DNA of 64,000 nt, taken from positions 36,736,072 through 36,800,071 of the forward strand of contig NC_052614.1 in assembly GCF_016545825.1 (NCBI RefSeq), written 5' to 3'. Numbering within the stretch: the first letter of the stretch is position 1; each line of letters begins with the position of its first letter. Origin of the DNA: Eucalyptus grandis (taxonomy: Eukaryota > Streptophyta > Magnoliopsida > Myrtales > Myrtaceae). Shown here in pieces: positions 11,506 through 23,189 of the stretch. The position numbers and the translations under genes are program-made. Below the pieces are notes generated by a model. That model was not told the origin of the DNA. It searched no databases and worked only from the letters and a program-made list of their open reading frames with translations.

Positions 11506-12345
11506 GAATGTAGCACGAGGCTTACCTGGATGGCCGTAGGTACTTAAAAGGGGTGGAACACCTGGATAGCCACAGGTGTACAAAGTACTGGAATACTTGG
11601 ATGAACACAAGTATTTAATGATACAAACGGGACCACTCGGTTGGTCCAAGTGTAAGGAAGCATACAGGTAGGCGTTGGCACACAAAGTAGTGGAATGCTT
11701 GAACAGCTGCTATATTTGGGGATAACTTGGGCAAGTTAAGTGTCATGAAAAAGAAGTACTTGGACAACGGTGGGTATTTGACGATATGGGGATACCTAGA
11801 CAGCAGTAGGTATTCCAAGAGATACTTGGTCAGTCACAAGTATCAATACTCTGGGGACAACTCGAACAGGTCGAGTGTCAGGAAAAGGGAGTATCCGAAT
11901 GGTGACCGGTACTCAAAGATAATAGGGATACCTAGACAGCAGTAGGTATTCAACGATAAAGGGATACTTGGTCAGTCACAAGTATTAATACTCTTGGGAC
12001 AACTCGAATAGGTCGAGTGTCAGGAAAATGGAGTATCCGAACGGTGACCGGTACTCAAAGACAATGGGATGCTAAGACAACAGTAAGCATCGAAACTTAA
12101 GGGACAACTCGAATAGGTCGAGTGTTAAGAAGAGAGTACCTAGACAGTGGGAGGTACCTAAAAATAAATGGATACCTGGACAGTCGCAAGTATCAATACT
12201 CTGAGGACAACTCGGATAGATCAAGTGTCGGGAAAAGGGAGTATCCGAACCGTGGCCGGTACTCAAAGACAATAGGATGCTAAGATAGCAGTAAGAATCG
12301 AAACTCCAGGGACAACTCGAATAGGTCGAGTGTCAAGAAGAGAGT
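11506..12345 (-). repeat. tandem array 4: irregular 100-140-bp units
   Basis: 'ggacaactcga' followed by 'aggtcgagtgtc' recurs near 11854, 11996, 12102, 12204 and 12309, mixed with 'gagtatccgaa...ggtactcaaag' and 'acctagacagcagtaggta' blocks in varying order. The composition is shuffled rather than strictly periodic. Confidence 0.75.
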
Positions 12346-15300
12346 ACCGGACAAAGTGATAGGTACTTTAAGACAAATGGGGACATGGGATATGCTTACT
12401 CGGCAATATCTACGATTTCTGAGAGTATGTCTACTATTTGCACAATATGTACACATGATTGTATATGCTGTAAATTCATGAGTTCAAATGAGATTCATGC
12501 ATGATAATTTTGTCAGTTCTGCATCTTTTGATTTCCACTAGGGAAGATTTTTGAAAGACAACCTTCATTTAGAATGTATGTCTTGAGCATGCCAGATGAG
12601 GGACTTTCAGTCTAAAAGGACTTTCCGCTCACTCTCATGGAAAAGGCTATCCTGACCATTGATGCAGGATTCATAAGGATCACATTATCTCACTGTCATC
12701 ATGTCAGCAGGGGTCTGAGTATTCTTGCAAATGGTACGACTTTACCAATGTGAGAGGTCTTTGTTGAAACTGTGATGAAGTCTTGGTCAGTGGCTCATCG
12801 AAGGGGACCATCAAGGTTGAAGCTGATGGATGAAAATGTTGCACGATCATCTCCGGGTTTACAAGTCAAGAACCCTGCGAAAAGAGATAGAGTAATCTTG
12901 CTCCTACTTCTTCGAGCGATGCTTATAGACATATGAAATCCTACGTTAATTGAAGTGCCCCTAGTCCGAAGAGACTTTTACAATGGGATGCAACGTAGGC
13001 TTGATTCATGTGTAAAAAGTAGAGCTGGTGATTGCCTTGGCATTTGTCACCGATCTTTCTTCTCACTTTGTCAAATGGAGGTTCTATGGACCACAACAAC
13101 AACATTTTCTTGGCTGCATTTTTATGGGGGCATTGGCCTTGCTTTTACCAGCACACCTTTGCTTTTTCATGCCCCTATTTTTATTCCAGTTCTTCTTTTA
13201 TGGGCATTGACCTTGCTTTTACCAGGTACACTGCTTTTTTTTTTTTATGCCCATGTTTTTTCATTATTGTCGTTGGAGGAACTGGCCTAGGCAAGCTCAA
13301 CCGAAGCACCGTTATTAGACTCTTGAGTCTTCATCTTCAGTAGGCGCGCTCTGGGCCATGCTGCTTAAATGGTAGTAACTTCTGTTTTGCCTCCATGTGA
13401 GGGTGAATTTACAGACTCAATTGAGTTGTACAATAGATACAAGTGCGTAAAGAAAGAATTGCTCTTCATGACTCTAGGGCACTTAAATTAATGTGAGTGT
13501 TCATATGCAATAAAGACACCCAAAGATTGATGCAAGTGCGAGCAAGAAAATTTCTATCTCTCTTCTCACCTTGTGATGCTTCGCTCGCTTCTAATGCCCC
13601 GGTGTAGGGGTTGTTCTTGATGAGGGTATGAGAAAAGCTTCACCAATGTATGGGGCTCAATGGGGTGAGCGATGGAATGCCTCTCACTATTTTGGTTATC
13701 GTACCATTCGCGAGGGAACTCTTTACCCCGCAGCCATGGAATCTTTCGCACTCATCTCACAAGTGTATAGATGGGGGACTGTGTGTAGGATATGGCTTGC
13801 CTGTCATCATTCTGACACGCCTCATCTAGCATGCTCAATTAATCTTGTATTCTTCACTTAGCTGTCTATTCTAATAATCCTCAGTGGAATCAGTGACTTA
13901 GACAGACGAAATCATCATGCAGAATTCATCTGGAAACGACATGCAACATTTCGAATATGATGGAGTTTGAACTCTTCAAAACAAGTGAATGGTTTTGACT
14001 CAAAAAAGACCCTATTGACAACTTTAGGGGCTAACATAATAGTATTTCCAAATATGTTAGATTTTGAACATCAAAAGGGTTATTTGCAAATGGGTGTCAA
14101 TAGTTGTCCCTATTGGTTAGGGATATGACACATGAAGGATCAGCCAGGGTTAGGGATCTGATCATGGATTTGACGGGCCTTTCTGCTTTTGCTCCTGTAG
14201 AAGAGAAGATGTACAAGTAGATCAATTAGTCTGGCCGAAATCAAATGTGAGTTGAGGCCTGAAGGATCTTTGTCATTTGCTTTGGCAATTACTCAGGACG
14301 CCATTTCGTTTAGGAGAGTTTGTCATGCCTCTCATTGATTTGTTATCCTTGTTTTTGACAGTCAAGTAATCCTACAACAAGACATGCTTCTCATTGATTT
14401 GTTATCCTTGCTTTTGATAGTCAGGTGATCCTGCAACAAGCAAGAGGGAATGTGTTAGTCATGAACTCTTTTAAGAGTCGAATAACTAGAATTGATACAA
14501 CTTTACCCTTCACTGGTTTGCAGACGATTGGGTGAACCTGAAGTGAGAAGGGGGACACCAAGTCCTATGTCCCTTGTTTTGTTAGGTCAATTATTCTCTG
14601 AATTGGCTCCTGGATGACATGTCTTTTTACACGAAGCCAGGTAAATTTGATGTAGGTCATTTCCATGTACTAGCTTGGCCAATATTGATTTGCCTAACCA
14701 TCAAATTTGGCTCTTGAATCCTGGTGCTTCCTACCAATAGGGAGAATATGTCAAAAGTGAATTCAAAGAAGGGGGAGTATTGGAAACGATACCAAATTAC
14801 TCTTCTCCAAAGTTTGTATTTGCTGACTCCTGATGATGTTTGAATGTCGATGACAGCCTTTTCGTCTTGGCATAGTTTGACATTTCTTTCGATTGGCCTT
14901 CCTCACTTGTGACCATGTATGCATGATTGCTGGTCGTTGGTTCATCTTCAATGCCTTCCTTCTGTGGAATTTCTCCTTTTGTCTTTGACTATAGCATCAT
15001 TGGGCAAAAGTCATGTACCTCAAGCTTCTATGGAATCCGAGATGGACAATCAAAACCTCTAATTCTCTGATGGCAATCACTTCTTGCGAGAGCATGCGTC
15101 TGAATAGGAAGTCAGGTTTCTAGGTCCTCATTTTGAATAGGGGCTAGAGATCGCTTCAACCTGTCCGGGATTTCTTCCCGTTGTGTAGCCAATTCAAAGA
15201 AAGAGAAAAGATCCCCTCATTGTGCTTCTGGGCTTGTCGAAGTTGGAAGTCCCATTGATGAAACCACAGCATCTGGTTGCTCAGGCACATTGTGGGGAAA

Positions 15301-15925
15301 AGATATTGCTCTAGCTTGTGAAGGAGTTGGGCAGGAGCAAGGTGGAGTGTACAGAGCTCTTGGGAACGGCTTGATTCCAACCGTATGCCTGTACCTATTA
15401 CATCCCTCTTTTGGTGTAGTATGATTCTTTCTATTTGCCCCTATTTTCTTGGCATGGTGTCTTTGAATTTGGCGAGTTCACCTGATGCGCTTGCTTCAAA
15501 TGCCCCCTGTCACACTAAGTCAAAGAGGATGGGAATGATCTTCTGAGACATGAAGTGAGTGAGTCAGAAAGACAAACATGATTAAATTTATCATCTTATT
15601 TTAACAAAAGCTTTTGGGTGATGAAATATATATATTTTTTATTTTCAAAATACATCTTTGGGGGAGAAAAAGCATGAGGAAGCCCAGCCCTCAGTATTCT
15701 CCTTGGATGATATATTTTTTCATGGTTGGATAGCATCACCGGGCTGGTTTGGAGTACCGCCTCATGCTCTTAAAACAAAATATTATAACTGTACAATAGA
15801 GTGCTTGGAATGGAAAATACAACCGTAGCACACTAGATAAGATAAGAAACATGAAATTATAAAAACAAGTAAAACCCATGAAAACTCCTGTGTAAAGGAG
15901 TGCTTTGATAGTGTTGGTTCTGAAA
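12346..15925. other. Ogre-like internal region without recognised domains
   Basis: Between gag and the repeat arrays, where pol should lie. Only short frames on either strand. I searched by eye for RT (YxDD), RNase H and integrase motifs and found none. Some minus-strand stretches (about 14650-15390) read like decayed coding sequence but in mixed frames. 'ctcattgatttgttatcctt' occurs twice near 14330-14410. Confidence 0.5.
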
Positions 15926-17893
15926 TCAAGCGCCTTTGAGTTCCTCGCCTCCAGTAGACTCGAAGTATTCACATGAGAGGACCACTTCATTGAAGCTATG
16001 GAAATGCAACCCATACAACCAACAACGATGCTTGCGAGGTAAAGCCCGTATGAATAGCTTTATCATCTCTTCTTTGGCCAGCCGAGGGTAAGTTTGCATC
16101 ATAAAAGCCTCCCACCTCTTTGCATATGCTCGGAAATCCTCCATTGGTCTTCTTCTGAAGTGAACCAAGTTCTGACAAGGCACTTCAATTCCAATCTGGC
16201 TTTGATACTGAATCAGGAATGCAGAAGACAGCTCATTCCAATCTCTCATGAGGTATATATCTGCTGTGATGAACCATTGTAATGCAGATCCCGTAAGACT
16301 CTCTTGGAAGGCCTGAGTTGTGAATGACATCGGGCCATAGTACCGACTCATTTCAGCATGGAAGTACTGCAAGTGGGCCACGGGGCAAGTCGTGCCATTA
16401 TACTTGCGGAGATTAGGTATCCACATCTCTCCAGGGGTCATGATCCTATGAGCGCAAGACAGGCTTGATGTATCTTGGTTAGGCCACTGGTTTTCCCACT
16501 GCATATCCGTTGTAGTGGTGAATTTTTCTGTTTCAGGGGAGTTGGATTCTACCGAGATTATCCCATTGCTTTCTTCTGGGTCAAAATTTCCGAACGAGGA
16601 TAAAGTATTGAAGCTATCCTCATGGTTAGAGGACGAACTTAGTACTTCGTTAGGATTGTAACGGATAAAGACGTATGCTTCTTCTTCTGACGGGCCTTCA
16701 TCCCCGGATGAGAGTAGGAAACAGTTATACGATGAATCGTCAGTTTCATTGTCGAAATAACGCTGGAAGTCCTTGGGATTGTATTCTGGAGCCGGGAAGT
16801 CTTCAGGGTTGTCCTCTAGGGGATGGTAGCCTTCAAAGCTGTATTCTTGGGAATGTTCTAAGCTTTGGTGCGGTGGCTCGTCGGCAGATGCTGCATTGAT
16901 CTGCTTAGGCTTTCTTTTCTTGGCTTCTGGTTCAAACCTTTTGAGTAAGGCCCTTCGTTTTGCCAGCTTGATTCTGTCAAGGGAAGTGAGAGACATTAGA
17001 GTTTCACCGTTTGATTCGCTTTCCAGGTTGATAGGGGTTGGTATTCTTTGGACCTTAGCTCTTTGAGTAAGCTTGGGGAGTTGTCCAATCATGCCCCGGT
17101 CTTGAACAGGCTCTGTGTCTTTGATCTCGTACAAAGGCTCCTTGCCTTTCCTAGTGAGAAATTTTCCAGTAACGAGATGTTGCTCAGCTGCCCATTTATC
17201 ATGCAAGGCTTCATTGACATGCTCTTCTCTTATCCCAGTGACTAATGGCTCCTCGTGCTTCGCGATCATCAGTTCTTCGTAGGGCAAGGCTATGTCAGGG
17301 CTGATGTCAATATCATATTCTTGGTGAAAAACATGAATTAGTTCCCTCCAGGCTTTAAGGGGACTAATCTTCCTGATAATGTACCATCGCAAGGCAGGGC
17401 CAATCAAGCTCGATTGGTACGATTGAATCATCCTTCGGACCAAGTAGGCCTGCAAATAGGTCTCTGGGCGGAAAGTATCAGCATACCTTTCGCATTCAGG
17501 TGCTTTGAGTTTTTCAGGAATCTCAATGCCGACGTAATTGGACATGTCCATGAGATTATGCTCCTGCAGCTAGCTTAACTTTTTCATGATCTTTTCAAAC
17601 TGTCTATGGTACTGGCTATTTTCTGGCAAATTTGCAAGTATCATGACGGTGTTTGAGGCAACTATAGAGTTGGGCTTAGCTTGAGTGGATTTCATTTGTC
17701 TTGAGAGTTGTTGAAGGACAATGGACATATGTCCTACGCCGTCTTCAATGTTAATAAGGCGATTTTGTACATCATTCTGATCAGGTCCTATTGCATGAGG
17801 CCATTCACGAGCAATTGGTGGCCGGCGATTCATAATTACCTGTTCGTTGCGAAAACAATGAATGAGCACGAAAGTAAACAAAGATTGACCCAT
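15926..17893 (-). pseudogene. Ogre-like gag with two gag-type domains
   Basis: One frame from 17893 to 15926 has a single in-frame TAG (17570-17572), giving 107 and 541 codons. The N-terminal part has a short coiled-coil-like stretch ('INIEDGVGHMSIVLQQLSRQ'). A first retrotransposon-gag-like unit follows ('IPEKLKAPECERYADTF' ... 'SLIGPALRWY' ... 'AWRELIHVFHQEYDID'). After an acidic, Ser-rich linker a second unit repeats the plan ('LRKYNGTTCPVAHLQYF' ... 'QESLTGSALQWF' ... 'DWNELSSAFLIQYQ' ... 'EDFRAYAKRWEAF'). The family forms the particle capsid. No zinc knuckle and no protease were seen. A lost sense codon at the TAG, or programmed readthrough, cannot be told apart here. Confidence 0.85.
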
Positions 17894-18061
17894 GGCAATG
17901 ATCTAACTGCTTTTTTATTTATCAAAAGAGGATTTATAGACTGCAAACTCCTGACTTGAAATTGAAATGACGGGATGAAATACTAGATATTAAACAAAAG
18001 TCCCTAAATAATGGGACAAAACTTTCACACTATTAACACTAAGGGGCACATGTTTGCTAAT

Positions 18062-19359
18062 TTATATGCGACGGAGAGTCTTACGCTTGCACGGATGCTT
18101 GCTTTCTTGAACTGGCTCTGAGGTATGCATCCAGTCCATTCCCAAATCCCTCTCCATGAGCTCTTCTTGCTCGTGTTGGCTGCTCTCGCTGATTGAGTGA
18201 GGGACTGATGGCTTCCATCTTGTCGGGATACAATGGTTGTGGATGTAGGACATGGAGGCGTGGTGGGCTTTTTCTTCTCCCTCAAGCCCTTCAGGTACCA
18301 CGATCCTTTTACGATGACACTTGTTCCATGCTTCTTCATAAATGTCAACCATGTATTCAAAATTTTGATGAGTGAAGAGAAGTGGAGGGGTCCTCTTCTT
18401 GAAAGATGGCGGGATCTCTTGAAGGGCTCCATATTGTCGTGCCACCCGTTGTGGGAAATAGGAAAAAGCGCCGGTGAGGCCGAGCAGCGGAATTGGATGG
18501 CGGCGCTTGAAAGCAAAGCGAGCTCTCTTTTCATAGAACCAACCAGCACACCATTGGAATGCCTCAGGAGCCGGGTCTCTTAGGAAATTTATCCAATTTA
18601 AACAGCTTTGATTGGGAATGTATGGTCCTAAAACCATAAATTTTTGTAATGGATTTTCGAAGTCATTCACTCCAGATGATCGCATGAAGCCTTGGAATTC
18701 GCTTAGGTGAGAAAAGAATTAGACTTGTAAAATTTCAGGAGAGGCTCGCATGATTTTCTCTGTGTTGTCTTTAAAACGATTAAAAGACAAGAATGTTTCA
18801 GTTAAAATCATATTGACATAATTTTGCCCCCTCAAGATTTGATCAACTATCCATGCCATCTTAGGACTTATGACATTTCTTTGATGGGGGAAAATGATGA
18901 ACCCAAAAAAGCCCAGGAGGAAAATCTCGCTTTTTTGGGTCATAGGCTGATTTTGAAAACAGGCATTCATGAATTCTAGTGGGCAGGTATTATGGTTGCC
19001 TTCAAGAATTTCTCTCATGACATGGATTTCAGTTCCTAAAAGTCGCGCTAACCCTTGCACAGGAGGAAGCCTGTCGATGGCCTAACAAGCTTTTTCTCGA
19101 GAGGCATTCTAGTGATGATGCTGTATTCTTCCAAAGTTGGGGTTAGCTCAAACCCACCAAACATAAAAGTAGTCGTTTTCAAGCACCAGAAATGTGCCAT
19201 GGCCTGTATGACTTTGGGACGAACAGTGATTTGAATCAACGATAGGAGATGACCGATTTTGGCTTTCACGCGCTCTTGGGCAAGCTGATCCAATTGACCC
19301 CACCATCTGAAGAGTTCCGCCTTAGGAGCAGGAATGAACTGGATATCGTCTTTCCCCAT
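18062..19359 (-). pseudogene. Ogre-like extra ORF1 (plant-mobile / DUF7745-like)
   Basis: Minus-strand coding spread over three frames: 19359-19048 ('AELFRWWGQLDQL', 'KIGHLLSLIQI', 'FGGFELTPTLEEYSIITRMP'), 19060-18719 ('PKMAWIVDQILRGQNYVNMI') and 18685-18062 ('WCAGWFYEKRARFAF', 'QYGALQEIPP'). The 'F(E)LTPTLEEYSxIxxxP' pattern is the hallmark of the plant mobile domain/DUF7745 family, often found as the 5'-most ORF of Ogre/Tat elements. Its biochemical role is not known to me. A frameshift near 19055 and a TAA at 18719-18721 break it here. Confidence 0.75.
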
Positions 19360-19872
19360 CGCATATAAACTGAGACTTGAAAAGCTTATCCTAAATTGCC
19401 ATGGGCCAAATAAAAAGACTAAGTAACAGTAAAGAAATCACTTTGCTTTTAAAAAAATGGCAAGCATAAAGACATGCGCATGGGACGTGCGGCTCGATTT
19501 CTAACTGAGAAGGATTGGTGAGATTAAAAGGATATCCGTCTGTTGCAGTCTCGCGTTAGCAGCATACCCTCCTAACCTAAGAAATTCGGGGAAAAGAAAG
19601 GCAACCTCTACATCACAATCTCGCGTTCGAGGTCGTATCTTTCTTAACACCATCCTAGAAATCCTATGGGGGACCAGGTCCGGCGGCCGGGTTATGTGTG
19701 CCATGTGTAGTGCTAAAACATTTAAGGATGCACAGCAGTTTATCATCACAAAACATTTTATTTTCACAAAATAAAAAAAAACTTTAAGCTATTACCTTGC
19801 ACAAAAGAAAAAAAAATCCAAGTCAGCAAAGCATTTAAACAAAGATAAAAACGGCCTAAGTCTTCAAAATTT

Positions 19873-19890
19873 TCCCCAGCGGAGTCGCCA
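19873..19890 (-). other. Ogre-like primer binding site
   Basis: Minus strand 'tggcgactccgctgggga', 3 bases inside the 5' LTR end. This sequence type is used as PBS by Tat/Ogre elements. I cannot confirm the tRNA species without a tRNA comparison. Confidence 0.75.
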
Positions 19891-19893
19891 AGC

Positions 19894-21804
19894 TGTCGCG
19901 ACCTCTTTTTTTTCGGCACCCGCAATCGGGTACGAGCGCCTAAGGAGGCTAATGGCTCGGCTGAATTTATTATGCCTGGACTCTCCCAAGTCAACCAATT
20001 TACGACTTTAATAATCTAAATTTTTTTAACCTGTAAATTAATTTTAAAACGGAGTCGCCACTAATCGGTTTGGGGTGGGTCGATTAGAAACCCAAGCGAA
20101 ATATCGGGAGAAATACTTGCTCCTGCGCAACTAGAGAAATTAGGATCGGGGACTTGATTATACTAGTTAATCACTAATGCCCTTTCGGTACCTAATCTTG
20201 TTTAAACCCTAAGGCTTTTTGGATTTTGAGAGATTTTCCATGCATTTTTGGGAGGAAAAACATTTTTGAGTATTTTTCTCATTTTTTGGACATAAAAGGG
20301 ATTTTTTGGTATTTTTGGAAAAATACAAGTCTTTTTGGCTTTTTCTGAATTTTTTGGCATTTTCATGAATTTTTGGCTTTTTTTGGATTTTTGGCATTTT
20401 TTGGAAAATATGGAATATTTTTTATTTTTTGATTTTTTTTTTCGAATAAAATATTTTTTAATATTTTTCAAAATATTTTTGGAAAATAAATTATTTTTTT
20501 TATTTTTCTCGATTTTTTAGAAAATAAAACATTTTTCGACATTTTTAAATATTTTACGATTTTCTGGAAATTAAAACATTTTTTAATATTTTTTTGAAAA
20601 TAAAACACTTTTTGATTTTTTTAAAAATAAAATATTTATTTGAATTATTTTATATTAAAATATCAAAATAAAACCGACCGGGTCGGCGACCAAAACGCGT
20701 TGTGGGCCCGACTCGGATTTTTCATCTTTTTCTTTTTTTATTTTTATTTTATTAAAGGCGAAACGGTGTCGCGGCCGGGCGTTCGGGGACGCCGCCCGGC
20801 CCGAAACCCGGATCCATTGACCCGCTCCGCGACCCGGCTCCTCGCGAACCTTACCCGACCCGGCTCCATTCGTGACCCGACCTTCCACCGCCCAAAACGG
20901 CGACGGCGGAATACGGCGGGTCGGCGAAGGCGACGGCGACGGCCCTTTAACCTTTCCTCAAACGGGGACGATGAACGGTGATGGCGGGGATCGATTGGGG
21001 GCACGACAGCAAACCTTCAAGTAACGGCGTCGGGACTTGGTCGGGCGAACGGCGGCGGCGGTACGGCGTCCGACGGCAACAACAAAGAAGAAAACTCCGG
21101 ATCCGAGGCGCCGCAGATCTCGGCGAACCTTCCTCGGCCTCGGTTCTCTCACTCAAGCCGATTCGAGCCTCCACCGGCCGGATCTGACCCTCTCGAAGTT
21201 GCTCATCGCCGGCCTTCCCCGAAGTCTCTCGGTGGAGGGTGGGCTGAGCTCACAACTCGAGTTCCCTCTCGCTCGCTCGTCGATTCCTCCCCCAAAGTCT
21301 CTCAGTGGGAAGATCTCCAAGCTTGCGATACCCATCGTCAACAAAGGTGCTCCTCTATTTATAGGCGACGAAATCCGGTCAACGGAGCTTCGACCGTCGA
21401 TCCCCTTCGTGCGCTGAGCGGTTCTCCTCGGCTGAACCGGCGTCCCATCCGAGCTCATCCAGCGAAGCATGCTTGGCATTGATGGCGCTCGCGATCTTAT
21501 CTTCTCCGGCCGACGTCGGCCTACTCCCCTCGGCCGTAGGCCGTCCTTCGTGTGTATCGTCGTGTTCTGCGCGCGTGAAGTACAGAGGCGGAGAAGGAAG
21601 GCGCAAGGAAGAAGAAGAAGGAAGAAGAAGGAAGAGAGGGGCCGGGCCGAGAAAAAGAAAACTGGGCTTGGGCCAGCGAAAGGGAGAAAAAGAGGGGAGG
21701 GGGGCTGCCAATTTTTGTTTTCGCTTTGTTTTGTTTTTTATTTATTTATTATTTACTATCCGAAAAGGCGAATAAACATAATTAACGAAATTTAGGTGTC
21801 AACA
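19894..21804 (-). repeat. Ogre-like 5' LTR
   Basis: 1911 bp, TGTCGCG to GTCAACA on the plus strand, co-linear with 7770-9818 apart from one large deletion and one T-rich insertion. A TATA-like 'ctatttata' lies near 21354. The retained structure and TSD point to a fairly recent insertion, but divergence was not counted. Confidence 0.92.
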
Positions 21805-22582
21805 ACGCATCATAGTTCCTACAACAAGTGTAGAACATAAAGAAGAATTACTTATAATCCACATAGACATAATTGAAAAAGAAACACATTATTTTTCCTT
21901 TTCCCTTTTTTTTGTAGTCAACAGTTAAAGTCAACGGTCAACGGTGATCAACAGTGGTCAACGCCGGTCAACAGTGGTTAACGCAGGTCAATGGTTAACG
22001 CATGGTAGGTCAAGTCAACGGGTTGGTCAACGAGTTTCTTGGGTCGAACGAGTGGGATCGGGTTGATCCGGTCGAACCGGTGAGGCTGGTCGGGCCGAGA
22101 TGGACTGGTCGGGCCGGTCGGGCCGAATGGGCCGGCACATGCGCTGCGCGTGCGTGGGCAACCGCCGGCCGACATCACGATGACATCAGCCGGCGCGTGC
22201 CTTGCACGCGCAGGCAGTTGCCGCACGTGCATGCGGTTACCGCGCACATGCATTCCAGGCGCGAGCAGTTGAAACCCCAGGCACATGCCTGGGAATCGTC
22301 TCGGCGCGTGCAACGAGGAGCCGAACACATCGGCCGCACGTGACGGCGTGTTTAGTGACGTCCGACAGTGAGCAACCATTCGAAATTCTCGTATCACTGA
22401 GCACTTCAACCCTAAGTAATCAGAATCTCAAATTCGATCTACGGAAAAACCAAAAATAGGGGGAACAATACAGCATCGGGATTTTTCCGTCTCTAAATCG
22501 ATTAACAGTGACATTTAACAAAAAACAATCAATCAAAAATTGTTCATAAACGTAAACAGTAATCGGGAAACATGATTAACTT
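21805..22582 (-). other. Copia leader and gag start
   Basis: Lies between the Copia PBS and the Ogre-like insertion. The first two gag ATGs are at 21811-21813 and 21808-21810 (minus). Upstream is a GC-rich stretch (22040-22340) with 'gggccg' and 'gcgcgtgc' repeats, and a cluster of 'ggtcaac' motifs at 21915-22031. The ORF over the GC-rich part shows no domain and is probably spurious. Confidence 0.6.
21915..22031 (-). promoter_or_regulatory. cluster of W-box cores (TTGAC) in the Copia leader
   Basis: Nine 'gtcaa' (minus strand TTGAC) cores occur within about 117 bp, most inside 'ggtcaacg' or 'ggtcaacag' units. TTGAC is the core of the WRKY-binding W-box. The array may equally be a degenerate minisatellite with no regulatory role. 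Confidence 0.4.
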
Positions 22583-22596
22583 GGCTCTAATACCAA
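22583..22596 (-). other. Copia primer binding site
   Basis: Minus strand 'ttggtattagagcc' is adjacent to the 5' LTR and matches the usual tRNA-iMet PBS (TGGTATCAGAGC) with one change. Confidence 0.85.
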
Positions 22597-23049
22597 TATT
22601 GGGAAAAAAATTCGGGAAACGGATCCCCAAAATAGTGATTCAACAGAGAATCAAACACAAACGTAGTGGAAGCGAGCCCAGGAAAATCATGAATCACCGA
22701 TCCTAAGGCACATCACATAAATGAACGTACCTTGTTTCCACAGACTAAACCCTGGTGTTGCAAATCAAAGAGGAAGAATCCACGCTGTTCTTCAGAGGAT
22801 AATCTATTTTTTAGGAGAAAGCGGTGTTGAGAAGACGTAACTTCTAAGAGAGAGGACGTGAAAACTCAGAGAGCGTAATCTCTTTTTCTCACAAAAAATA
22901 TGTAACTTCTATCTGAGATAACCGCCTCTTTGATTTTCCTTTATTTTTAATAACTTCCTTCATGGGCCCTCAACTCATGGGCCGGGCCTTTTGGGCCCAA
23001 CATGGGCGGATGGGCCAACTTAGGCCCATCAAAAAAGAAAAATCCATCA
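22597..23049 (-). repeat. Copia 5' LTR
   Basis: 453 bp, nearly identical in layout to 900-1351. Its internal end reads TATTGGG rather than TGTTGGG, one transition in the terminal dinucleotide. It is followed by TSD CATGG at 23050-23054. Confidence 0.93.
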
Positions 23050-23054
23050 CATGG

Positions 23055-23165
23055 GAATAATCAGATTTTGTCAATGGCGCCTAATCTTCTGGACAAGACA
23101 AATTACTGTCATTTCTTAGCAAAGCAATACAGATTACTACCCATTGCCCACTGCTGAGGTCAACA
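23055..23165 (+). repeat. three-copy host repeat, copy A (right part)
   Basis: Continues copy A beyond the Copia insertion. 'gaataatcagatt...tcaatggc' and 'gacaaattactgt' match 52604-52715. Confidence 0.75.
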
Positions 23166-23189
23166 ATTTCCACAATTTCCACACCATTC

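Larger units (their letters stand above)
7770..21804 (-). mobile_element. Ogre/Tat-like Gypsy element, non-autonomous, nested in Copia
   Basis: A 14-kb element with LTRs at 7770-9818 and 19894-21804. Read on the minus strand it starts TGTTGACACC, which is typical of Tat/Ogre LTRs. The TSD is ACGCA at 7765-7769 and 21805-21809. A PBS ending 'tggcgactccgctgggga' (minus strand) adjoins the 5' LTR at 19873-19890, and a purine tract adjoins the 3' LTR at 9819-9834. The minus-strand internal order is a DUF7745-like ORF (19359-18062), gag (17893-15926), about 3.5 kb without recognised domains, then several tandem-repeat arrays. No RT, RNase H or integrase motif was found, so it presumably depends on an autonomous relative. 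Extra ORFs and tandem repeats near the 3' LTR are known Ogre traits. Confidence 0.9.
900..23049 (-). mobile_element. Ty1/Copia LTR retrotransposon, interrupted
   Basis: A complete but decayed Copia element in minus orientation. It is bounded by two LTRs of about 452 bp (900-1351 and 22597-23049) and by a 5-bp TSD, CATGG, at 895-899 and 23050-23054. Read on the minus strand the order is 5' LTR, PBS, long leader, gag, CCHC knuckle with protease, integrase, reverse transcriptase, RNase H, PPT and 3' LTR, which is the Copia gene order. It carries two insertions: an Ogre-like Gypsy element in gag (7770-21804) and a TIR element in RT (3462-4285). Stop codons, a deletion in integrase and these insertions make it non-functional. 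The paralogous empty site at 52599-52603 confirms the borders. Confidence 0.93.

Noticed and set aside
22002..22459. GC-rich frames as a Copia gag N-terminus
   Set aside because: The frames on both strands are similar in length and lack gag motifs. The gag ATG is better placed at 21811-21813.
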